Below are positions 56,464 to 64,000 of a stretch of 64,000 bases of DNA, piece by piece. The stretch is from NCBI RefSeq assembly GCF_002806945.1, contig NZ_NIHC01000005.1:1-64000 (forward strand), given 5' to 3'. The notes below the pieces were generated by a model. That model was not told where the DNA came from. It searched no databases and was given only the letters and a program-made list of their open reading frames with translations. The stretch comes from Marinobacter salexigens (GTDB lineage: Bacteria; Pseudomonadota; Gammaproteobacteria; Pseudomonadales; Oleiphilaceae). A program made the translations under genes and the position numbers. Each line of letters opens with the position of its first letter. Within the stretch, counting starts at the first letter, position 1.

Positions 56464-57516
56464 ATGAAATCACCCCTTTCTCAGACCCCCTCGGACCGCA
56501 ACCCCCTCGGCGACATCAGCGTTCTATATGTTTCGGTACTGCTCCGCGCCGCTGAAGCAGAAGGAGTAAATGTTCAAGAGCTTGCACACCGCTTTCAGCT
56601 TCCCGAACAAACTCTCACATCGTCTGCAGCCAGAATCAGCATTCCTCGCTTTATGAGACTGGGGCACGCCGCCATCCAAGCCTGCGGCAATACTGCACTA
56701 GGTCTGCGGATGGGGGCTTTGACCAGGCCCGTTGATGCTGGGCTGGCAGGCCTTGCAGGGGAATGCGCCAGCACTGCAGGAAGCGCAATACAAACACTCG
56801 TCCGCTATTCCTTGCTAACCAGTCGAAACAGCCGGGGCACACCCAAAGCCAAGCCGGAAAAGCGAATGCTTGAGTTTTACTCCATACGACCCTACAACCC
56901 ATTCAACTATTTTGTTGTGGATTCTGTGCTGAGCGCCTGGACGCAGTTTCTCCGCACAGTGAGTGGACGCTGGGATGTATTGGAAAGGGTATCTATAGAG
57001 TACCCATCGACTGGAATGGATGAGCTTTTCGAAGCCTGGTTTAGTTGCCCGGTACAGTTTGGAGCTGCCAAAAACAGCATAACCGTGCGACAAGACATAT
57101 GGAGGCAAGACACTCTGCAGGTACAATCAGCCATGCATGAAAAGCTAACGCAGCTATGCGATGTGGAAATGCGGGAGATTCAGAGAGGATGGACGACGGG
57201 TGATAGAGTAAAGAGCCTGCTCACGCCCCTTTTCCGGGGAGAAACACCGAGCCTTGAGACCATTGCTTCGAAGTTGGGGGTTACGCCATGGACACTGCAG
57301 CGGCAACTTGCCTCTGAAAACACAGGCTTCAGGGAGTTGATGGATGAAACCAGAAAGCAGTTGGCGAGAGACTATATTCGGGAAACGGAAACGTCGCTGT
57401 CTGAAATTGCCTGGCTACTCGGGTTTTCCAACCCAGCGGCACTGCACAAGGCATACCGCCGCTGGTTTGAAATAAGCCCGGGGGAACACCGGAAACAGTT
57501 CCGTGCCTCCCCTTAG
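56464..57516 (+). CDS. AraC family transcriptional regulator, divergent from fadH
   Basis: The 350-residue protein has the Arabinose_bd-type N domain (LRAAEAEGVNVQELAHRFQL) and a C-terminal AraC HTH pair: TIASKLGVTPWTLQRQLASE, then LSEIAWLLGFSNPAALHKAY with RRWFEISPGEHR. The ATG at 56464 gives a typical length. The 143 bases to the fadH start are shared, which suggests control of dienoyl-CoA reductase by a fatty-acid-related ligand. Its stop lies 2 bases from that of the converging fghA. Confidence 0.87.
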   Translation: MKSPLSQTPSDRNPLGDISVLYVSVLLRAAEAEGVNVQELAHRFQLPEQTLTSSAARISIPRFMRLGHAAIQACGNTALGLRMGALTRPVDAGLAGLAGECASTAGSAIQTLVRYSLLTSRNSRGTPKAKPEKRMLEFYSIRPYNPFNYFVVDSVLSAWTQFLRTVSGRWDVLERVSIEYPSTGMDELFEAWFSCPVQFGAAKNSITVRQDIWRQDTLQVQSAMHEKLTQLCDVEMREIQRGWTTGDRVKSLLTPLFRGETPSLETIASKLGVTPWTLQRQLASENTGFRELMDETRKQLARDYIRETETSLSEIAWLLGFSNPAALHKAYRRWFEISPGEHRKQFRASP

Positions 57517-57518
57517 CA

Positions 57519-58358
57519 TTACTTGTTCAGGTGCTCTGCGTGGAATCGCAGGTGCTCCCCAATGAAGCTGGCAATGAAGTAATAGCTGTGATCATAGCCT
57601 TCGTGGCGATTCAGAGTCAGCGGATAACCACTCTCCTTTGCCGCGGCTTCCAGCGCTTCCGGTTTGAGCTGCTCAACCAGGAAGTTGTCAGCCTCACCTT
57701 GGTCTACCAGCGCCGGTACAAACTTCGTGGCCTTTTTCATTAGCAGGCTTGAGTCATATTCAGCCCAGCTGTCGGTGTCTTCACCCAGGTAGGCAGTGAA
57801 TGCCTTCTTACCCCAGGGGCAATCCACCGGATTACTGATCGGACTGAACGCCGATACCGACTTAAAGCGCTCAGGATTGCGCAGCGCCAACACCAAGGCA
57901 CCGTGACCACCCATGGAGTGGCCGAAAACTGACCGCTTATCACTCACCGGGAAAACAGACTCGATCAGGTTCGGCAGCTCATCAAGCACATAATCGTACA
58001 TGCGGTAGTGTCGGTTCCAGGGCGCCTGAGTGGCGTTTACATAGAACCCTGCCCCTTTACCCAAATCGTAGGCTTCATCATCAGCCACATCGTCACCGCG
58101 CGGGCTGGTGTCAGGCGCGATAATCGCAACGCCCAATTCAGCAGCCATTTGGTGAGCCGCTGCTTTCTGCATGAAGTTTTCATCTGTGCAGGTCAAGCCA
58201 GACAACCAGTACAGAGCTGGAACCTTGTTACCGTTGGCTGCCTGCGGTGGCAGATAAATAGCGAACCGCATATCGCAATTCAGCGTTTCTGAATGGTGAG
58301 TGTACTGCTTGTGCCAGCCACCGAAACTTTTGTTTCTACTGATATTTTCAATATTCAT
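57519..58358 (-). CDS. fghA: S-formylglutathione hydrolase
   Basis: A 279-residue alpha/beta esterase that releases formate and glutathione, the second step of glutathione-dependent formaldehyde removal. YWLSGLTCTDENF is the family signature, GHSMGGHGAL is the nucleophile elbow, and EGYDHSYYFI carries the catalytic His. AGGGAGA precedes the ATG. It follows frmA by 53 bases in one operon. Confidence 0.96.
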   Translation of the reverse strand: MNIENISRNKSFGGWHKQYTHHSETLNCDMRFAIYLPPQAANGNKVPALYWLSGLTCTDENFMQKAAAHQMAAELGVAIIAPDTSPRGDDVADDEAYDLGKGAGFYVNATQAPWNRHYRMYDYVLDELPNLIESVFPVSDKRSVFGHSMGGHGALVLALRNPERFKSVSAFSPISNPVDCPWGKKAFTAYLGEDTDSWAEYDSSLLMKKATKFVPALVDQGEADNFLVEQLKPEALEAAAKESGYPLTLNRHEGYDHSYYFIASFIGEHLRFHAEHLNK

Positions 58359-58411
58359 AATAATCTCCCTGATAAATGGTCACCCGCGCTCTGCACAGGC
58401 GACCCTCCTCG

Positions 58412-59605
<1,194 letters not shown>

Positions 59606-59734
59606 CTATCGTCCTGATTGATAATCCCATATTATATAAACTCACCTTTACCAGTGAGTAACAATTGGAAAGAGCAAATTCCAAAATATTAGCTCTATCC
59701 GAATGGGCTCAAACGACAGCACGGGAAGCAGAAC

Positions 59735-60625
59735 ATGCATATTTGGGAAGGGGTAAGTGAATTTGTAGCAGTGGCGGAAGAAGAAAGCTTTACCGCTGCA
59801 GGGAAGCAATTAGGAATTTCTACCGCACAGGTAAGCCGCCAGGTCAGCGCACTGGAAGCCCGGCTTTCAACCAAATTGTTTTACCGCACCACTCGCAGGG
59901 TTTCAGTGACCGAAGCCGGACAGATTTACTACCAGCAATGCAGACAAGTGCTCGACGGGTTAGAAGAAGCGGAACGCACCATGACCAACCTGCAGATGGT
60001 GCCAAAGGGGCAACTGAGGCTGACAGCGCCTGTAACTTTTGGCGAGAAAAACATTGCCCCGCTGGTGAACAATTTCGTGCTGCGCTACCCCGAACTACAG
60101 GTACAGCTCAACCTGACCAACCAAAAACTGGATTTGGTGGCCGGCGGTTACGATCTGGCAATACGCTTGGGCAAACTGGAAGATTCCAGCATGATGGCAA
60201 AACGACTCTCATCAAGAACCCTGCATGTGTGCGCCTCACCCGCATACCTCTCGGCTCACGGAACCCCACACTCCCTTTCAGAGCTGGACAAGCATAACTG
60301 CCTTCAGGGAAACCTGGATTACTGGCGATTTCAGGTATTGGGCAAGCCACATAACGTTCGCATAAAAGGCAACATCGTGTGTGACAGCGGTTGGGCTCTG
60401 CTGGACGCAGCCTTGAAGGGCATCGGCATAGTTCAGTTGCCGGATTACTATGTTCAGCCAGCTCTCGCCTCCGGAGAGCTCGTCAGTTTACTGGAGCCTT
60501 ATCAGGAAGCCGATGATGGCATCTGGGCCATCTACCCTCATAACCGACATTTGTCGCCAAAGGTTCGCATGTTGCTGGACTACCTGAGCGAATCCCTGCA
60601 AAAAACTGAGAGCACGCCAAACTAG
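59735..60625 (+). CDS. LysR family transcriptional regulator, divergent from frmA
   Basis: A 296-residue regulator with the N-terminal winged HTH (FTAAGKQLGISTAQVSRQVS, ALEARLSTKLFYRTTRR) and a periplasmic-binding-protein-like effector domain. The 195 bases shared with frmA contain AT-rich dyads (for example around GATTGATAATC), fitting the T-N11-A type of LysR site, but no single site stands out. Control of formaldehyde detoxification is inferred from position. GGAAG precedes the ATG. Confidence 0.9.
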   Translation: MHIWEGVSEFVAVAEEESFTAAGKQLGISTAQVSRQVSALEARLSTKLFYRTTRRVSVTEAGQIYYQQCRQVLDGLEEAERTMTNLQMVPKGQLRLTAPVTFGEKNIAPLVNNFVLRYPELQVQLNLTNQKLDLVAGGYDLAIRLGKLEDSSMMAKRLSSRTLHVCASPAYLSAHGTPHSLSELDKHNCLQGNLDYWRFQVLGKPHNVRIKGNIVCDSGWALLDAALKGIGIVQLPDYYVQPALASGELVSLLEPYQEADDGIWAIYPHNRHLSPKVRMLLDYLSESLQKTESTPN

Positions 60626-60662
60626 CGCAATGAGATCAAGGCAAAAGGCACAGACTAAAACG

Positions 60663-60699
60663 AAAAAAGCCGTTAACTGCTATGCAGCTAACGGCTTTT
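60663..60699. terminator. Intrinsic terminator shared by tRNA-Asp and the LysR gene
   Basis: A 16-bp stem with one mismatch (60665-60680 with 60684-60699) and a 3-base loop. On the minus strand T6 follows, ending tRNA-Asp; on the plus strand TTTTCG follows, a weaker end for the LysR message. Confidence 0.88.
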
Positions 60700-60707
60700 C
60701 GAAATAG

Positions 60708-60784
60708 TGGCGGAGCGGACGGGACTCGAACCCGCGACCCCCGGCGTGACAGGCCGGTATTCTAACCAACTGAACTACCGCTCC
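60708..60784 (-). tRNA. tRNA-Asp (anticodon GTC)
   Basis: A complete 77-base cloverleaf with encoded CCA. The acceptor GGAGCGG pairs with CCGCTCC, the D arm contains TTCAGTTGGTTAGAA, the anticodon loop CTGTCAC gives GTC, and the T arm contains GTTCGAGTC. It is nearly the same as E. coli tRNA-Asp. Confidence 0.97.
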
Positions 60785-60864
60785 ACTGTTATTACCGATT
60801 GCTTTTTCAAATGCTTTCAAAGCAGTGCAATCTTTTAGAGATTACTCGGTGACAACGAGAGCGC

Positions 60865-60892
60865 ATTATATAGAGGTAACCGCCTAAGTCAA
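60865..60892 (-). promoter_or_regulatory. Promoter of tRNA-Asp
   Basis: On the minus strand TTGACT (60892-60887), a 16-base spacer and a perfect TATAAT (60870-60865) are followed by the GC-rich discriminator GCGCTCTC, typical of stringently controlled stable-RNA promoters. Transcription would begin about 75 bases before the tRNA. Confidence 0.85.
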
Positions 60893-60927
60893 CGCCCTTT
60901 CTGACAAAAACCAAAAAAAACCAAATA

Positions 60928-61959
60928 TTACGGGGTATCTACCATCGCATCCTTGCCTTGAGCCAGCTTTCGATACTCAATAGGGGTCATGCCAGACCAG
61001 CGTTTGAACGCGCGATAGAAGGTGCTTGGCTCAGAAAATCCAGTGAGATAAACAATCTCATCAATGGACTCGTCCGTTGTTGCCAGTAGCTGCCGTGCAA
61101 GCCGATAGCGGAAGTCAGCAAGTATCTGGTTGAAGCTGGTTTCTGCTTCGGTAAGCCGGGTGCGCAGCGTGCGAGGCTTTATGTCCAGCCGGGTCGCTAC
61201 AGAATTCAGTGTCACTTCGCCGCTATCCAGCAACTCGGCAATAATTCGCTCCACCTGCCCGACAATGTCCTTTTTCTCAAGGCGGGCAACCTGCTCGCTG
61301 GCAAAGCGCTCATGCAAATCCAGAAGCTCGGGCTCTGCGTGGGGGGATGCACGAGAAAGCAGACTTACAGGAAAATACAGGCGGTTTTCATCCGCACCAA
61401 ATATCACCTCGCAACCCAATACTTCAGCAACGTATTCCTTCCCCTCTTCCCGCTCATGCTCAAACTCGACCCGCGACGGGCGGAATTCATTATCTGTGAT
61501 AGAGCAGAAAAAACTGAGCAATCCCTGTACAAAGCATTCATTAAAATGCCGCAGGCGCCGGACGTCATCCGAAGCTGCGTCTAAGACCATGCAGGCATTC
61601 TCGCCCTCAATAAAAAAATCTGTATTGGCAGCGTCACTCAGCAAACGCTGATAATTTTGTGCACGACGCAAACCTTCACCGAAGGTTGGGCTACTGAGAA
61701 ACAAATACTCCAGAACCTGCCCTTTGTAGGCCGGCAGAAGCTGCCCGAGATGCAGCCCGATATCAGGGTCTCCCGAAACATCTTCTACAGCCTGCCAAAA
61801 AAACAACTGGGCGCTATGGGGCGTGCGAAGCTGGTCGGTGTAGACATATTCCGCATTCACACCAAGCCGGCTGAAAACAAGATCGGTATCAAGCCCCTTC
61901 TTTTTCATTGCCTCATAGATAAGGCGCAGCATCACGCCCGCATCACGTAGTTCCTGCAT
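60928..61959 (-). CDS. AraC family transcriptional regulator (Arabinose_bd/OruR type)
   Basis: A 343-residue regulator with an N-terminal ligand domain (SAQLFFWQAVEDVSGDPDIG, LHLGQLLPAYKGQVLEYLF) and C-terminal HTH pair ending IVYLTGFSEPSTFYRAFKRW and SGMTPIEYRK. It belongs to the same subfamily as the regulator at 4307-5332. It is divergent from the MaoC gene with 204 bases between starts, so control of that gene is likely. Confidence 0.88.
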   Translation of the reverse strand: MQELRDAGVMLRLIYEAMKKKGLDTDLVFSRLGVNAEYVYTDQLRTPHSAQLFFWQAVEDVSGDPDIGLHLGQLLPAYKGQVLEYLFLSSPTFGEGLRRAQNYQRLLSDAANTDFFIEGENACMVLDAASDDVRRLRHFNECFVQGLLSFFCSITDNEFRPSRVEFEHEREEGKEYVAEVLGCEVIFGADENRLYFPVSLLSRASPHAEPELLDLHERFASEQVARLEKKDIVGQVERIIAELLDSGEVTLNSVATRLDIKPRTLRTRLTEAETSFNQILADFRYRLARQLLATTDESIDEIVYLTGFSEPSTFYRAFKRWSGMTPIEYRKLAQGKDAMVDTP

Positions 61960-62163
61960 AGAGTCCCGCTTGTATTTATTGGATACTACTTTGGCCCGGT
62001 TGGCCGAAGCGAACCTAGACTAACGTCTTACATTAGAGCATATCAGGCCATCGACGCACAGTTGTACCAGAATCCCTAGACATCAGGTACCTACATTTAA
62101 GATGCTTTAAGCAATCTGTAATACCCTAGCTATCGACGCACCGCCCTTCAGGGAGAAACATTC

Positions 62164-63039
62164 ATGTCCGACACGCTTATATACCGGGATACACCACCCG
62201 CGCTACTTCCGCTTTTTGGCAAGGCTGTGCTGCCAAAAAAAGTCAGCGCTGAGGCCAACATCAGGCTGCCGGAACTCTCGGCCAAGCTTCTGTACGCAAA
62301 GACCTCCAGCAATGACCTGAAGCAATACGAACGCGTATGCGGATTTCGGCCTAGCAGCGACATACCAATTACCTGGCCTCATATTCTGGCGTTTCCTCTG
62401 CACTTGAAACTGCTGACCGAAAAAGCCTTTCCACTGCCATTGCTTGGGCTGGTTCATCTGCGCAACAGCATTACCCAACATAGGCCAATCGGCAAAGGGG
62501 AGATTCTGGAGCTGGAGGTTAAACTGGGCGGGCAGGAACGCACTGGCCGGGGCATCGAGTTCAGCGTAAACACCATCGCTCGCTCTGCGGGCACGATGGT
62601 ATGGGAAGGCGATAGCACTATGCTCTTCCGCCAGCCTGATCCAAACGCACAATCCGGTGAAAAGAGCACGCCTCCGCCTCTTGAGCATTATCCGAACACG
62701 GTAGACATCAAAGCGGCAGAATCCATAGGGCGCCAGTACGCGAAAGTCTCCGGCGACAGCAATCCCATTCACATGCATGCGCTGAGCGCCAAGGCTTTCG
62801 GTTTTCCCCGCGCGATTGCACACGGCATGTGGAGCAAGGCGCAGGCACTGGCCATTATGAGCCAACAGGATGGATGGCGCTCAGGCCCCGTCAAGATAAG
62901 CTGCCAGTTCAAAAAGCCGGTATTTTTGCCGGGAACCGCACAATTGAACTGGCGGGAAGGAAAAGACGCCTGGGACTACCAACTGCTGAATGGCCGAGGC
63001 GACGCACCTCATCTCAGCGGTCGCATCGAGTGGCTCTAA
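62164..63039 (+). CDS. MaoC family acyl dehydratase
   Basis: The 291-residue protein is a hot-dog-fold hydratase. YAKVSGDSNPIHMHALSAKA is the MaoC hydratase motif with the catalytic Asp and His, followed by AIAHGMWSKA. The N-terminal half is a second, degenerate hot-dog repeat (TWPHILAFPLHLKLLTEKAF), so this is the two-repeat form. Hydration of a trans-2-enoyl-CoA or enoyl-ACP is likely. AGGGAGA precedes the ATG. Its stop overlaps the stop of the converging histidine kinase by a few bases. Confidence 0.87.
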   Translation: MSDTLIYRDTPPALLPLFGKAVLPKKVSAEANIRLPELSAKLLYAKTSSNDLKQYERVCGFRPSSDIPITWPHILAFPLHLKLLTEKAFPLPLLGLVHLRNSITQHRPIGKGEILELEVKLGGQERTGRGIEFSVNTIARSAGTMVWEGDSTMLFRQPDPNAQSGEKSTPPPLEHYPNTVDIKAAESIGRQYAKVSGDSNPIHMHALSAKAFGFPRAIAHGMWSKAQALAIMSQQDGWRSGPVKISCQFKKPVFLPGTAQLNWREGKDAWDYQLLNGRGDAPHLSGRIEWL

Positions 63040-64000
63040 CAAGGCTCAGCGGGGCTTTCATCATCGCCTGGTGAGGGTGATACAGCTACGGGAAGGGTAA
63101 AATAGAATCGGGCGCCGCCATCTTCAGGGCGCTCAAAGCCTATATCGCCTCCCTGGGCTTGTATCAGGGAGCGGCAAGTGGGCAAGCCAATGCCCATACC
63201 TTCGTCTTTGGTGGTATAAAAAGGTAGAAACAGGTTTTCTTCAGCGTCTTCCGCCAGCCCCACACCATAGTCCCGAACCTCAACCCGAACGCTGCCATTA
63301 TCGGCAAGCTTTGCGCTTACCTCCACAGGTTGGTTAGTTTCATTGCTGCGAGTGGCCTCGAGCGCGTTTCGAATCAGATTAAGAGCAACCTGCTGAACTT
63401 GGATCGGGTCAGCCAGAACCTCCGGCAAGCCCTCAGCTACAACAAGTTCAATCGCACCATCGTTATTGCGCGCATCCACTTCTGCAAACTCCCGCGTATC
63501 CTCAAGTAATGCAGAGACAGAAAGCACTTCCTTGCCTGTTGCGGGCTTTTTCACAAAGCGTCGAATTCGCCTGATAATTTCACTGGCACGGTGGGACTGA
63601 GCTTCGATCTTGTCGAGGGTTTCCTGCAGCAAGCTCAAGTTCGGATTCTCAATGGACATCATCCGCTTGGAGACCCGAGCATAGTTGGCAATCGCCGTCA
63701 GCGGCTGATTAACCTCGTGGGCAACACCAGCTGCCATTTCTCCCATGGTGGTCAAGCGGGATATGTGTGCCAGCTGGTTACGCTGCTCCTGCACAAGCGC
63801 CCTTGCCTCCTCCAACTCCCGCTCGCCATCAAGCTCAACTGTAATGTCCCGGAACACAACCACTGCACCACGCAGCTCTTCACCTTCGAGCTTGGGTGTA
63901 GAACGATACTCAGCTGGGAAGCCTGTTTCATCTGCCCGCAGCATTCTGATGTCGCGCTGGTTTTCTGAAACCCCTTGGTGGCAGGTAGCGTGAACCGGAA
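63036..64000 (-). CDS. PAS-domain sensor histidine kinase, C-terminal part (partial)
   Basis: The frame remains open to the window edge, so the N terminus is missing. The visible part holds the end of a PAS domain (GFPAEYRSTPKLEGEELRGA, VVVFRDIT), a linker coiled coil, the H-box TMGEMAAGVAHEVNQPLTAI with the phosphorylated His, and the catalytic domain with N box (NLIRNALEA), G1 (VRDYGVGL) and G2 (GMGIGLPTCRSLI). It resembles FixL/DctB-type kinases that act with a FixJ-like or NtrC-like response regulator, which should lie outside the window. An in-frame ATG at 63944 is internal to the PAS domain and is not the start. Confidence 0.92.
   Translation of the reverse strand, partial: PVHATCHQGVSENQRDIRMLRADETGFPAEYRSTPKLEGEELRGAVVVFRDITVELDGERELEEARALVQEQRNQLAHISRLTTMGEMAAGVAHEVNQPLTAIANYARVSKRMMSIENPNLSLLQETLDKIEAQSHRASEIIRRIRRFVKKPATGKEVLSVSALLEDTREFAEVDARNNDGAIELVVAEGLPEVLADPIQVQQVALNLIRNALEATRSNETNQPVEVSAKLADNGSVRVEVRDYGVGLAEDAEENLFLPFYTTKDEGMGIGLPTCRSLIQAQGGDIGFERPEDGGARFYFTLPVAVSPSPGDDESPAEPC

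Overview
The window looks like a chromosomal segment from a marine gammaproteobacterium, most probably Marinobacter or a close relative. This is inferred from the protein sequences and from gene order (thrS-infC-rpmI-rplT-pheST-ihfA-merR; nadK-phosphoesterase-rhomboid-yeaC-DUF2797-pepN), not from a database search. The gene set points to an aerobic heterotroph using lipids and organic acids, with osmolyte transporters suited to salt water. Apart from the tail of an IS66-type insertion sequence at the left edge there is no sign of a prophage, integrative element or CRISPR array.

Left part (1-15.5 kb): an IS66 remnant; a lipoprotein-anchored penicillin-acylase-type hydrolase; an alpha-methylacyl-CoA racemase-like CoA transferase divergent from an AraC regulator; an rmuC operon with a TPR protein; a three-gene unit (retropepsin-like lipoprotein, inactive transglutaminase fused to seven membrane helices, RimK-like ATP-grasp ligase); a BCCT osmolyte transporter divergent from a membrane-anchored FMN glutamate-synthase-like protein; and tRNA-Pro(GGG).

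Middle left (15.6-28.2 kb): a rearranged zone. Two copies of a yceI gene with flanks lie about 8.7 kb apart in direct orientation. The first precedes the sulfate uptake operon sbp-cysT-cysW-cysA. The second precedes an esterase, a decayed formate/nitrite-transporter-like gene and an 18-base exact copy of the 3' end of cysA. Between the copies sits a BCCT transporter gene overlapping a CocE-type hydrolase gene. An aldehyde dehydrogenase closes the zone.

Centre (28-45.8 kb): a Crp/Fnr regulator divergent from a DUF2892 protein; the translation operon thrS-infC-rpmI-rplT / pheS-pheT-ihfA-merR, in which infC starts with ATT and an intrinsic terminator precedes pheS; a TAXI-type TRAP transporter; and an RND/MMPL exporter with its YCF48-like and DUF1329 partner genes.

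Right part (45.9-64 kb): the pepN to nadK block, containing an intergenic unit at 49833-49956 that reads as a Fur-controlled small RNA (strong sigma70 promoter, Fur box over the -10, short transcript, intrinsic terminator); fadH with a divergent AraC regulator; glutathione-dependent formaldehyde detoxification (frmA-fghA) with a divergent LysR regulator; tRNA-Asp; an AraC/MaoC divergent pair; and the C-terminal part of a PAS histidine kinase cut by the window edge.

The most interesting item is the candidate iron-responsive sRNA. Next come the duplication history around yceI/cysA, the ATP-grasp/7TM/retropepsin unit, and the BCCT-CocE overlap with a changed aromatic box.
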